Shown here: positions 48,074 through 56,710 of the stretch, piece after piece
How positions within the stretch are numbered: the first letter of the stretch is position 1
Layout: each line of letters begins with the position of its first letter
Assembly: GCA_030430075.1 (NCBI GenBank)
Contig: JAUIGN010000028.1
Location: 1-64,000, forward strand
DNA: 64,000 nucleotides
Source of the DNA: a bacterium
GTDB taxonomy: Bacteria; Planctomycetota; Planctomycetia; Pirellulales; Pirellulaceae
Direction of reading: 5' to 3'
Translations under genes and position numbers: made by a program
The notes under the pieces: generated by a model
What the model was told of the DNA's origin: nothing
Seen by the model: the letters and a program-made list of their open reading frames with translations, nothing else
Database searches by the model: none

Positions 48074-49039
48074 CTAACGACGCTGGTGAGTCAGTCGCAA
48101 GTTGTCGACATAGAAGCTTCTGCCGGCGGCCGGACCGGGGGAGAAGATCTGGACAAACGTGATCTGCCGGAGATCTAAACGCCGAGTGGACGGCGCTGCG
48201 GCGACGTCGGCCAGCGGTAGAAGAATTCGTTGCCTGCCCTCTGCCACGCGAAATACGTGGTGATAACGATCGTCGTGTTCCTGGTTATGCCGGCGGTCCT
48301 GGATCTTGATCACCAACGTCAGGGGCGGTCCGGCGTCCGTCCAGACGTCCAGCTCCAACTGGTCGAATTGTGACCAGTCGGCCAGCGGCCATTGCTGGGC
48401 CACGCCTGGGTACTGTCCTTGTCCTAGATCAACCCGCATCGACCACGAGCCGTCGGTTGCCCTCTGCCGCACGCGACGCATCCGCGCGTGGGTGGTCGTC
48501 CACCGCACCATTTCTAGTGGATGTTCAAACGACGCCAGCATCGGCGTTTCCATTCGCTGTAACCCGACGTCCAGCAGAATCAACAACGGTCGAGTCATGC
48601 CACCGACCAGCAGCGTGACAGCCAGAAGGTATCGCAGCCGACCGAGCTGACGTTGCGCCCCGCGGGAGGGCCAAAACAGCAGGCACGCCGCAGTCGCGCC
48701 GCAGCCGTTGGCTACCGCGTCGTGCAGGCTCGGGGAACGGCCGACGGTGGCTTGAATTGCCTCAAGCAAGAATCCCAGCGAAATCAGCCCCACCCAACTG
48801 AGCAGCCACAATCTCCGCGTCAGGGTGCCGAAGCGTGTTCGTAAGAGGTCCAGAAACACCATGGCCCAGGCGAACAGTGCGGGCGAATGCAAGAGATCCA
48901 GCGAGGCCATCGTCTGCCTGCCCCCCGCGGGTAGCGGTATGAGCAGCAATACCAGCAAGATGGCGCTCGCCACAAGTGCCCTACGAACTTTAAGGCTTCC
49001 TGACTCTCGCGCTCGTCCGCTTGACGTCATCTTCGTCAT
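48074..49039 (-). CDS. VanZ-like membrane protein with a C-terminal beta-sandwich (carbohydrate-binding-like) domain
   Basis: About 321 residues from the ATG at 49039 (49030 also possible). Four hydrophobic segments in residues about 15-160 match the VanZ-like layout (SPALFAWAMVFLDLLRTRFG, then LEAIQATVGRSPSLHDAVAN with the conserved D-x-x-A-N). The C-terminal half (about 185-320) is a soluble beta-rich domain with WSMRVDLGQGQYPGVAQQWP, WSQFDQLELDVW and RSFYVDNLRLT. This is the pattern of galactose-binding or CBM-like sandwiches. It probably anchors to the membrane and holds a glycan-facing domain. The divergent small gene at 49152 shares the promoter region. Function beyond this is unknown. 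Confidence 0.72.
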   Translation of the reverse strand: MTKMTSSGRARESGSLKVRRALVASAILLVLLLIPLPAGGRQTMASLDLLHSPALFAWAMVFLDLLRTRFGTLTRRLWLLSWVGLISLGFLLEAIQATVGRSPSLHDAVANGCGATAACLLFWPSRGAQRQLGRLRYLLAVTLLVGGMTRPLLILLDVGLQRMETPMLASFEHPLEMVRWTTTHARMRRVRQRATDGSWSMRVDLGQGQYPGVAQQWPLADWSQFDQLELDVWTDAGPPLTLVIKIQDRRHNQEHDDRYHHVFRVAEGRQRILLPLADVAAAPSTRRLDLRQITFVQIFSPGPAAGRSFYVDNLRLTHQRR

Positions 49040-49151
49040 AACCTGCACGAAAGCACACGCGACGCGGGCGTAAAGCAAGTTCCAGTTGGCAGATGGGAAC
49101 CAAAGGGGTAGAGTTTCAAAGGGATCACATGGAACAAGTGGCAGCTCCCAA

Positions 49152-49364
49152 ATGGCGCATGAGGTTGCGAAGTTACTGCTGGAACATGCCGGGACATTTC
49201 TCGATCGCCAGGAGGCGATCCGAACCTGCCTACGGCTGGGAATGCCCTTGGCCGAAATCGAGGAGCACCTCGATTGGCTCGACGCTTTACGGGGTGTAAA
49301 ATCACCTCCTCCTCCCGTGGCAAGTGATTCTGACGAAGAGTCGGATCGCGATCAGGATCCCTGA
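49152..49364 (+). CDS. Hypothetical small protein
   Basis: 70 residues from the ATG at 49152. Residues 1-48 are predicted helical (HEVAKLLLEHAGTFLDRQEA, then LRLGMPLAEIEEHLDWLD), resembling a small helix-turn-helix-like or adaptor fold. The tail is Pro/Ser/Asp/Glu-rich. No family was recognised. It ends 36 bases before the DUF218 gene and is likely co-transcribed with it. It is supported by protein-like composition and position only. Confidence 0.55.
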   Translation: MAHEVAKLLLEHAGTFLDRQEAIRTCLRLGMPLAEIEEHLDWLDALRGVKSPPPPVASDSDEESDRDQDP

Positions 49365-49400
49365 TCCACAGGGCCGACCGATCTTCAGCCGACAACTCGC

Positions 49401-50171
49401 GTGATGTATCACTTCATTGTCCGCCTGCTGGACCCCTACTTGCTGTTGATGCTCGGCCTGGTGCTCGTCGCACTGATATTGCGATGGAAGCGGCGGATCT
49501 CTGCGAAGCCACTCGTCGTGATCCTGATTCCCTGGCTAGGTTTGTTCCTGTTCAGCCTGCCAGCGGTGTCCTTCTTCACGCTTGGTTCGCTGGAATGGTC
49601 CCATCCGCCGCTGCAAACGATGCCCCCAGCAGCGGAGGCAATCGTCGTGTTGGGGGGGTATCAGCCGGCACCCAACGACCTCATTCCGCACCCGCCGCTG
49701 GGAATCGACAGCATCTACCGTTGTCTCGAAGCGGATCGACTATACCAGCAAACGTCCGATTGCCCCATCTTTGTCACGGGAGGCAAAGTCAATCCGGATC
49801 AAGAGGGGCCGACGCTGGCCGAGTCCATGGCCGACTTCTTGCAACGACTGCAAATACCCGCCGAAAATCTCGTCCTGGAGGAACGCTCGCGAAGTACCTT
49901 TGAGAACGCCGTGGAAACCGCGAAGCTACTCAAGTCGCGGGAGATCCAAAGCGTGGTGCTTGTCACCGAGGCAATTCATCTCCCCCGCGCTATCAGGTGT
50001 TTCGAGGCCCAGGGCGTCACGGTCGCCGGGGCGGGATGCGAGTATAAGGCGAGCCAGTTCCACTGGGAACCTGACTCGTTCCTTCCCAGCCCATCTGCGG
50101 CAGACGGGAATCACCAGGCCCTGCATGAGTGGCTCGGGCTGGCCTGGTATCGCCTGACGGGAAAAATCTGA
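49401..50171 (+). CDS. YdcF/ElyC-like DUF218 family membrane protein
   Basis: 256 residues. Two hydrophobic segments at the N-terminus (about 7-27 and 33-58) are followed by the DUF218 domain: AIVVLGGYQ, CPIFVTGGKVN, NLVLEERSRSTFENAVETA, VVLVTEAIHLPRAIRCF. DUF218 proteins such as ElyC and YdcF act at the cell envelope in handling the undecaprenyl carrier or in peptidoglycan and exopolysaccharide biogenesis. It stands at the border of the exopolysaccharide cluster, which fits an envelope role. Confidence 0.9.
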   Translation: MMYHFIVRLLDPYLLLMLGLVLVALILRWKRRISAKPLVVILIPWLGLFLFSLPAVSFFTLGSLEWSHPPLQTMPPAAEAIVVLGGYQPAPNDLIPHPPLGIDSIYRCLEADRLYQQTSDCPIFVTGGKVNPDQEGPTLAESMADFLQRLQIPAENLVLEERSRSTFENAVETAKLLKSREIQSVVLVTEAIHLPRAIRCFEAQGVTVAGAGCEYKASQFHWEPDSFLPSPSAADGNHQALHEWLGLAWYRLTGKI

Positions 50172-50416
50172 ATGCCGTCCCGCCCGTTCGCTCATCGCTC
50201 ATAGACTGGCATCACAAATGTGCATGCCCCACGTGGTGCAAAGGGCATCTGCTCAAGCCTCAAGCGATCAGCAATCTTGTACCCGCTGAAAATCAGGTCC
50301 GTCAGCTCCCGACAGGCCCGCCGCTTGCGGATCCATATCATTGGTCATCGCCAGTTGCATGAGTTCTGCGCCGTCCTCAGGCACCTTTAGTGGCATTGCC
50401 GTAACTGCCGAGCCCG

Positions 50417-51052
50417 TCAAAGCGTGCGAACTTGAAAAAACTCCATGCCGGCGCGTCGGGAAGCCTCGCCGTCGGCATCCGAGCGATCGCCCAGCACCAG
50501 GCATTCCGCCGGATGCACACCTAGTTGGTCGGCAGCCAGGCGGTATCCGTCGGGCCACGGCTTCAACCGTCTCGGGCCCCCTGGTTCGCCGCTTGCCACC
50601 ACCCTGTCGAATTGTTCCGAGGCGTGGAGTGCCTGCAATTTGACGCGGGCGGGGTAGTCGCTCACAAGGGCCGTCCGGCCGCCCTGTTCCCGGAACCGTT
50701 CAATCTTCTTCAGCAATGCCGTGTGGCGAAATAGACGCAGCCACTTGCCCGGACGCTGCTGCATCCACTTTGTGACCATCTCTCGAACCTTGTCGGAGCT
50801 GAGATCACATTTTTCCGCGGTTTGCTCGATCTGAAGCTGGTACGGGTCATCGACCTCCTGCTCAAGATCATTCCGCAACGTCTCAAGTTGACCGCGAAAG
50901 ACGCGCAACACCGGTATGGCTCGCCATCCAGTTAGCGCCAGCTCGCACGCCATTCCTGCCCTGACCGGCGAGGGGTGATAAAGCGTGCCATCCAAGTCGA
51001 CCAGCCACGCCTGAAAATCCTCGTGAGGTCGAGTTGCCTCGTCGTTCGTCAA
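50417..51052 (-). CDS. HAD-superfamily hydrolase
   Basis: 211 residues. Motif I is AWLVDLDGTLYHP (nucleophile Asp about residue 18), motif II is TALVSDYPA and motifs III/IV are KPWPDGYRL and LVLGDRSDADGEASRRAG. A helical cap domain lies between motifs I and II (about 30-105). It is probably a small-molecule phosphatase of the haloacid dehalogenase superfamily. Its start overlaps the stop of the upstream glycosyltransferase by four bases (ATGA), so it closes the minus-strand polysaccharide transcript and may dephosphorylate a sugar phosphate or nucleotide-sugar precursor. Confidence 0.9.
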   Translation of the reverse strand: MTNDEATRPHEDFQAWLVDLDGTLYHPSPVRAGMACELALTGWRAIPVLRVFRGQLETLRNDLEQEVDDPYQLQIEQTAEKCDLSSDKVREMVTKWMQQRPGKWLRLFRHTALLKKIERFREQGGRTALVSDYPARVKLQALHASEQFDRVVASGEPGGPRRLKPWPDGYRLAADQLGVHPAECLVLGDRSDADGEASRRAGMEFFQVRTL

Positions 51053-52218
51053 CGGGAGGTTCCTGCCTTGCTATTCTGGCTGAGAATTCGGTCATAGACT
51101 TCGACGATTCGTTCCATCCGCCGTCTGAAACAATACCTCTGCTCGATCACGGCGTGTCCCCCCGCGGCCAGTCGCGTTCGCAAGGGTGCATCGGTCAGCA
51201 TGCGTTGAATTGCTCCCGCAAGTTGCTCGTCAGAATCCGGTTCGACCAACAGCCCATCCGCTTCATCGGAAATCAACGCGGGCACGCCACCTACTGACGT
51301 GGCGACGACCGGCACCTGCAGCGCCATGGCTTCCAGCAGTACATTGGGCAGTCCTTCCCGCAGACTGCTCAGCACGAACAAATCCATGGCCTGATACCAG
51401 GCGATCAACGAGTCCTGATCCTGGTGGCCCACCAAGGTGACATGCGCGTCAAGTTGGTACTCACCGACCTGTTGCTCCAAAACGGCACGATGCTCTCCTT
51501 CGCCGATGATCACGAGGTGGCATTGCTGTCCACTCGCCACGATGCGCGCGACCGCCTTGATCAGATTCTCAAACCCCTTTTCCGGATACAGCCGACCGAC
51601 GGCCCCGATCACCGGAACGTCTGGGTCAAATCCAAGGCGGATCTTCGCCGCATATGGCGACTCCTTGCGCTGATACAACTCCAGATCGATGCCGTTCTCG
51701 ATCAACGTTCGCTTGTCATCCGGGACATTCAACTCAACCAAATGTTCGTAAAGATCCCCGCTAACGGCAATTGCATGGTGCATCCTGGCAATCGCCCAGC
51801 GATCGATGCGATAATACAGATCCAGCCGCCCGCCAAGAGTTACAAAGCCATGCAGCGTGGTGACGACAGGGATCCCAAATAGCCGCCCTAAGACCACACT
51901 GAGTGCATTCGTTTTGTAATCGTGAGGGTGCAGCAAGTCCGGGCCGAACGCTTTGATCTCGCGGTAGAGTTTTAGAAGCGAACGGGGATCGAGCGGGCCG
52001 GACTCGGGAATGTCGATCAGCGTGGCGCCCGCTTCTTCGGCTCGCTGCGGCATGTTGTACTGCTGGTCGCCCGCTGGACGGAGATAAGCCAGCCGCACGT
52101 CAAAATCGTCGTGCAGAAATTGGGCACTCGCCAGCAATGTCTTTTCCGGCCCGCCTCCCAGTCCGCTGATGGTGCGCAGGTGCAGAATTTTTCGCTTGTG
52201 GTTGGCAGGTCTAAGCAT
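51049..52218 (-). CDS. GT4-family glycosyltransferase
   Basis: 389 residues with a GT-B fold. The N-terminal acceptor half has a glycine-rich loop (RTISGLGGGPEKTLLASAQF) and the C-terminal donor half has GRLYPEKGFENLIKA and the EGLPNVLLEAMALQVPVVAT motif (E-x7-E). This is typical of GT4 retaining transferases using nucleotide sugars. It overlaps the upstream glycosyltransferase by eight bases and the downstream HAD gene by four. It probably adds one sugar of the exopolysaccharide repeat unit on the cytoplasmic side. The sugar is not predictable. Confidence 0.93.
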   Translation of the reverse strand: MLRPANHKRKILHLRTISGLGGGPEKTLLASAQFLHDDFDVRLAYLRPAGDQQYNMPQRAEEAGATLIDIPESGPLDPRSLLKLYREIKAFGPDLLHPHDYKTNALSVVLGRLFGIPVVTTLHGFVTLGGRLDLYYRIDRWAIARMHHAIAVSGDLYEHLVELNVPDDKRTLIENGIDLELYQRKESPYAAKIRLGFDPDVPVIGAVGRLYPEKGFENLIKAVARIVASGQQCHLVIIGEGEHRAVLEQQVGEYQLDAHVTLVGHQDQDSLIAWYQAMDLFVLSSLREGLPNVLLEAMALQVPVVATSVGGVPALISDEADGLLVEPDSDEQLAGAIQRMLTDAPLRTRLAAGGHAVIEQRYCFRRRMERIVEVYDRILSQNSKAGTSR

Positions 52219-53518
52219 CGCCCACGACTCTGTATCCAGACTGGACCGAACGCGCCACGTCTACTTTATCTGGCACTTCCAGCATCGCCATCTGTTCGAA
52301 TTGGCGGGCCTTGGCTTCCCAGCTTGACTCTTGCAATTTTTCACGGGCTTGTCGCTGGCCAATCGTGATCCCTTCGGCGAGCCGAAGCTTGACCAACCGG
52401 GCGAACTCATCGGCCGTCGTCGCCTGGTCCAGGGCATCCCCCCAGGCTTGTGTCGCCGGTAACTTGCGGACCACGACCGGTTTTCCGGTGGCCAGGTACT
52501 CCTTCAGCTTCAGGGGTTGCATCGCCCTGGTCACCGGAAGATCTTGATACGGCATGATCAGAACGTCTGCCTGCTGCCCCAAGCTGGGGAGTTCGTCATA
52601 TGGCAGCGACGGCAGAAGCACGGTGCGTGGCGACGAGGCCAACTTTGGGTCAGGCGCCTGCTGCGGTCCCACCAGCAGGATCGTACCTTTGTCCAGCGAT
52701 TCGTCCAATTGGTGTACGAACGCCACGTCCATCCGCTGGTCGATCACACCCCAAAACACTACGAGCGGCCGCTCGAACTGTTCGTAGCTGACTGACGTTC
52801 CGCCTCCCGCTTGCCAGAAGTCGAGGTCGACGCCGTGCGTCAGCAGATGGGCATTGTGGCCGGCACTGGCAAGCTTGTCCTGCAATTTTTCACTGACCGC
52901 AACCGCCACGTCGACTCGCTCAAGCAGTTCGGCCTCCATGATCCGCATGGTTTGCTGATCCAGCCCTGGCCAATGGGAAAAGTCATCAACGCAGTAATAG
53001 ACCCATTGACTGACAGGCAGCTTGCCAATCAGATCGGCGACAATGGGAATGGTGGTTACCGCCACGACCGGGGCAGCTTGACGTTCGACAATCGGCACCA
53101 AACTTCGCAACATGAGCCGCTGATTGAGCGCGCGATCCCAGCGCCGGCGAAACCAGGGCCACATCCGCGGGTTGACGATCTGCGGGTTCGCGAATTCGCT
53201 CGGAGCAGGCTGCGGGGTGGTCAGCCACTGGGATATTTTCTCGCGGCCGCGGGATAAACTCGCCCAGTTGAGCGACGGAGGACGCATGCCGATGGTGTTG
53301 ACCCAGGTCACCTGATACCTGGGCAGCAAACTGGACACGAGATGCTGACAACTCGAGGGGTGCCTCCCCCAGTCATCGGAGAAGACGAGCAACGAAGCGG
53401 ATTGCGGCGCGGGAGTCGCCACCTCATGCGAGGCCCGAACATCGTTTCGCTGCTGTTTTTCGGCGTAGGAGTTCAAGCGAGCTGGCGATTCATAAGAATG
53501 GTTCGTTAGCCGACACAC
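52211..53518 (-). CDS. GT-B glycosyltransferase
   Basis: 435 residues. The N-terminal part has a leader with FSDDWGRHPSSCQHLVSSLL and the donor half has VVFWGVIDQRMDVAFVHQL, ILLVGPQQAPDPKL, and the family motif MQPLKLKEYLATGKPVVVRK. It matches glycosyltransferases annotated next to exosortase-type polysaccharide clusters. The true start may be later than 53518, because the first 30 residues are polar and unremarkable; the ORF start overlaps the upstream gene by 13 bases. Likely role: transfer of one sugar of the repeat unit. Confidence 0.88.
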   Translation of the reverse strand: MCRLTNHSYESPARLNSYAEKQQRNDVRASHEVATPAPQSASLLVFSDDWGRHPSSCQHLVSSLLPRYQVTWVNTIGMRPPSLNWASLSRGREKISQWLTTPQPAPSEFANPQIVNPRMWPWFRRRWDRALNQRLMLRSLVPIVERQAAPVVAVTTIPIVADLIGKLPVSQWVYYCVDDFSHWPGLDQQTMRIMEAELLERVDVAVAVSEKLQDKLASAGHNAHLLTHGVDLDFWQAGGGTSVSYEQFERPLVVFWGVIDQRMDVAFVHQLDESLDKGTILLVGPQQAPDPKLASSPRTVLLPSLPYDELPSLGQQADVLIMPYQDLPVTRAMQPLKLKEYLATGKPVVVRKLPATQAWGDALDQATTADEFARLVKLRLAEGITIGQRQAREKLQESSWEAKARQFEQMAMLEVPDKVDVARSVQSGYRVVGDA

Positions 53519-54657
53519 ATCTGATTATACAGGTCAGCGTACGCCGCATGCATTTGCGGTTCGCTAAACATTTCCAGCGCCCGCTCACGGCCCGCGCGCC
53601 CTAAGCGATTTCGCAGGTCACTGTCCTGTGCCAGACGGCACAATGCATCACACAATGCCGCGTCGTCACTCACGTCCGCCAACAAGCCCGTGCCCCTATC
53701 GAGGACCACTTCGCCGACTCCTCCCGCAGCGGTCGACACGATCGGTAACTCGGCACCCATCGCTTCGATCAGCGTCACTGGAATCCCTTCGCTCAGGCTC
53801 GTCAGCAAAAACGCATCCGCCGCCGCCAGCAGCCGAGGTACGTCGCTGCGTTCCCCCAGCATCCTTATGTAAGGTTCAAGTTGCCGAGCCGTGATTTCCG
53901 CCTCGATGTTGTCCCGTTCCGGCCCTCCCCCCACAATTACCAGCCGAATTTTCGGGCAACGTTCGGCCGCTTGCGCGATCGCTTTCAAGGCGGTCAGGTG
54001 GTCCTTGATCGGGTCCAGCCTGGCGACTTGGAGCACCACGAAATCATCCTCGTCGACCTGCATCTCGCCGCGGACGACTACACGATCAACGCCGATCGGC
54101 GATCGGTCCAGATCGATTCCATTGTAGATCACTTGCACACGGTGGCCGGGAATCCCCTCGTTGTCGATCAACGCCTGGCGAACACCTTCACCGACACTGA
54201 CCACCCGGTCACGAGGTCGCAAAAACAGGCGATTGAAGACCATCCGTTTGGGGTTGGGATGATCCGGATAAAATCGACCATGCTCATTAAAAATCACCGG
54301 CGGCCGACGATGCATCACGCCAGGAGCTCGCGAGTAAAAGAAGGGGGTGTATTGGTGCGCATGGACAACATTCACCCTTTCCGTCTGAAAGAACTGCGCC
54401 AAGCGACGCACACACGACAGGTCAAAGCCACTCTTTCGCCCCATGACTTCCACCGTGAAGCCTTCTTTGCGTAACTCGCTCCCCAGCGTTCCGAGCTCAT
54501 CCAGACAGGCGAACACAACGCGAAACCTGCCGGACAGGTTACGCGCTAAGCGCGCGGCGAGCACCTCCGCCCCTCCAATATTAAGTGTATGCAGGACCTG
54601 GCAGACGGTCGCTTGGGCTGCTGGTTGTGACTCCTCGGAGGATGACGTTTGGTGCAT
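53506..54657 (-). CDS. GT4-family glycosyltransferase
   Basis: 383 residues, GT-B fold: VLHTLNIGGAEVLAARLARN in the acceptor half, then VARLDPIKDHLTALKAIAQA, LVIVGGGPERDNIEAEI and the EGIPVTLIEAMGAELPIVST motif (E-x7-E) in the donor half. This is a standard GT4 retaining glycosyltransferase. It follows the asparagine-synthase-like gene after 61 bases and overlaps the next glycosyltransferase by 13. Likely role: assembly of the exopolysaccharide repeat unit on a lipid carrier. Confidence 0.94.
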   Translation of the reverse strand: MHQTSSSEESQPAAQATVCQVLHTLNIGGAEVLAARLARNLSGRFRVVFACLDELGTLGSELRKEGFTVEVMGRKSGFDLSCVRRLAQFFQTERVNVVHAHQYTPFFYSRAPGVMHRRPPVIFNEHGRFYPDHPNPKRMVFNRLFLRPRDRVVSVGEGVRQALIDNEGIPGHRVQVIYNGIDLDRSPIGVDRVVVRGEMQVDEDDFVVLQVARLDPIKDHLTALKAIAQAAERCPKIRLVIVGGGPERDNIEAEITARQLEPYIRMLGERSDVPRLLAAADAFLLTSLSEGIPVTLIEAMGAELPIVSTAAGGVGEVVLDRGTGLLADVSDDAALCDALCRLAQDSDLRNRLGRAGRERALEMFSEPQMHAAYADLYNQMCVG

Positions 54658-54718
54658 TGAATTCGCTCAGCCGCCAGCCCTGCTGGTGAGAATGCTTAAG
54701 ACACCGCCGCGACCATGC

Positions 54719-56590
54719 TCAGGAAACGCTCGCCAACTCGGCCTGATTTAACCTCCGATGCCCCAGTTCATAAAGCATCAAGGCCATGATCAGGAAAGTA
54801 TGGTTGCGCTGGTTCGTGTTATTCTGGCGGACAACTCCCCGCAACGTATTCGGATCGAACAGTCCGCCGTCGAGGCACTCGTCGCAGAGCAGTGTCCGCT
54901 CGACCAGTGGTTTGAGTTCGCGTCGCAGCCACAATCCCAGGCGTTCGTACGGCTGATATCCCGGCACATTCAGTTTGGCGAAAACGCGTTTTTTAAAGGT
55001 ATGGAACCGGCGCGACAGTGGACCCGCTCCCACATGCGTCCCCGTATTAGCGTTAGCGATCTGCAAGAAAGATGGCCTTCTCTTCTGCAGGATGTACGCC
55101 TGGATCTCAGCATCGACTTTCCAGCCAGGGGGCGCGGACAGCAGCAACTCGATCAGGTCGTTATCCAGGTAGGGCACACGGACTTCCACAACCGAGCCAA
55201 ACTTGGCGAGCGACAGCGCGGTTTCCCGACGTAACCGTTGGTTCAAGAACATGTGCCAGATCCGCTCGACCGGTGGATCCACCGCAGCCACCTCTTCCAG
55301 GCAGCGGTGCAGTGCGTCGCGCGACATCTCGGCCACTTCGTCCCGCCCCGCTTTGCAAAACAGGGATCCGTCGACGCCGTCCAGCATGTAGGCTTGCAGG
55401 TGCCCGAACAGCCAGCCTTCCACGGCCGCGGAATCGGTCAGTTGCAGGGCCTCGCGATCCACCGAATAACTATACGCTTTGTGCATGTGCATCAGCTCGC
55501 CGGCGTGCCCACGCTGCAGGAATTGAATCCCCTCTTCCCGAAACATGTTCAAGGACGGTGCCATGATGCACTGTGAAAGGTATTGACCATCGGTCAGGCG
55601 AACGACGGTTGCCATATGTTCGGCAAAGTTGTCTAAGAAGCCACCATCTAATGCCAGATGAAGGTACTTGCATCCCGCCTGCCGCGCCATTTCTTGCGAG
55701 CTGCGATGGTCCAGACTGCCAGGGACCGTATAGCAGATCGCGGTCGGTGAAACGCGATCCCAGTCCATCAGGGCCAACAACGTCCGCGCATCGAGGCCGC
55801 CCGAGATGGCCAGCCCTAAGCCTTCCCCGCCGCAACGCCGGTCCACCGCTGCTTTCAGGGCCCGATCTGTCCGCTCCAGGAAATCGGACTTGGAAAAACC
55901 CTGTTGGGTGCATTCGCTCGAATGCCAATACCGCTCGCGAGAGAGCGTAGTGCCGCTGGATGCCTCAAAGGAATGAACCGTGGCCGCCGACAGCACCTTG
56001 ACCTGCTCCAGCGAGGTGTCGTCGCCCAAGTAATAGCCATACGTGAAGAACTGCGCCGCCCCGCGCAGATACGGCGTGCGGACGAGGTCAGGATCACGCG
56101 CCAGGGCCTGGATGTTCGAGGCAAACAGGAGGCGGTTGTCCACATGCGCATAATACAAAGGCCGCGAGCCAAACCGGTCGTTCAGCAGGGTCAGCCGCGC
56201 TTCCGCGCGATCCCAGATCGCCATCACAAACGAGCCGTTCACGCGGCGCAGGAAAGCCGTCCCCTCTCGCTGAAATCCCTCCAGCAACAGTGCAACGGGA
56301 CCATCCGCGACCGGATCCGCGGCGCCGTCCGCTGACAACGAAGCCGCCAGTTCGTCCGCGTTGTACAACTCGCCGTCAAAGACCGCGGTCAGTTCGCCGC
56401 AGCGCACCGGCTGATCGCCCGTATCGCTAAAGCCGAGCGAGACGCGGCCGATGCCAACCCCTGCGGAGGCGTCGATCTCGCAATCTTCCACGTACCAGTC
56501 GTGGTATCGCATCGCGTCGAGCATCTCCGGCAAACGCCGCGAGACGTCGACTTCATGTTGACCGTCAATGATTCCGCAAATCCCAGGCAT
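54719..56590 (-). CDS. Asparagine-synthase-like amidotransferase with atypical N-terminus and PP-loop
   Basis: 623 residues. The N-terminal half (about 1-200) resembles the glutaminase (GATase II) domain, but it begins M-P-G-I-C-G-I, so the normally N-terminal catalytic cysteine is residue 5. Unless the protein is processed it cannot serve as an Ntn nucleophile. The C-terminal half (about 225-600) is the asparagine synthase domain, with the PP-loop written SGGLDA (S263 to A268) instead of the usual SGGLDS. Such divergent members are often found in polysaccharide and peptide-modification clusters. Its activity may use ammonia or another nucleophile, or be different altogether. It sits between GT genes (upstream GT-C at 56711, downstream GT4). 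Confidence 0.88.
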   Translation of the reverse strand: MPGICGIIDGQHEVDVSRRLPEMLDAMRYHDWYVEDCEIDASAGVGIGRVSLGFSDTGDQPVRCGELTAVFDGELYNADELAASLSADGAADPVADGPVALLLEGFQREGTAFLRRVNGSFVMAIWDRAEARLTLLNDRFGSRPLYYAHVDNRLLFASNIQALARDPDLVRTPYLRGAAQFFTYGYYLGDDTSLEQVKVLSAATVHSFEASSGTTLSRERYWHSSECTQQGFSKSDFLERTDRALKAAVDRRCGGEGLGLAISGGLDARTLLALMDWDRVSPTAICYTVPGSLDHRSSQEMARQAGCKYLHLALDGGFLDNFAEHMATVVRLTDGQYLSQCIMAPSLNMFREEGIQFLQRGHAGELMHMHKAYSYSVDREALQLTDSAAVEGWLFGHLQAYMLDGVDGSLFCKAGRDEVAEMSRDALHRCLEEVAAVDPPVERIWHMFLNQRLRRETALSLAKFGSVVEVRVPYLDNDLIELLLSAPPGWKVDAEIQAYILQKRRPSFLQIANANTGTHVGAGPLSRRFHTFKKRVFAKLNVPGYQPYERLGLWLRRELKPLVERTLLCDECLDGGLFDPNTLRGVVRQNNTNQRNHTFLIMALMLYELGHRRLNQAELASVS

Positions 56591-56626
56591 CTATTCGCTC
56601 TCCAGCCGAAGCTCGCTCTTTAAAAG

Positions 56627-56706
56627 GAGATACGAGAAGCGAGCGGCGAGTAGCGAGAAAAACACTCGCCTCTCGCCTCTCGCCACTCGCATCTCGCATC
56701 TCGCAT
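56627..56706. repeat. GCGAG/CTCGC low-complexity repeat with self-complementary arms
   Basis: A run of purine-rich GCGAG/TGCGAG-like words (56627-56658) followed by complementary CTCGC/CTCTCGC words (56664-56706) can fold into an imperfect hairpin. Similar words recur at 59411-59521 and 61404-61440, between the other genes of this cluster. Confidence 0.75.
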
Positions 56707-56710
56707 AGAT

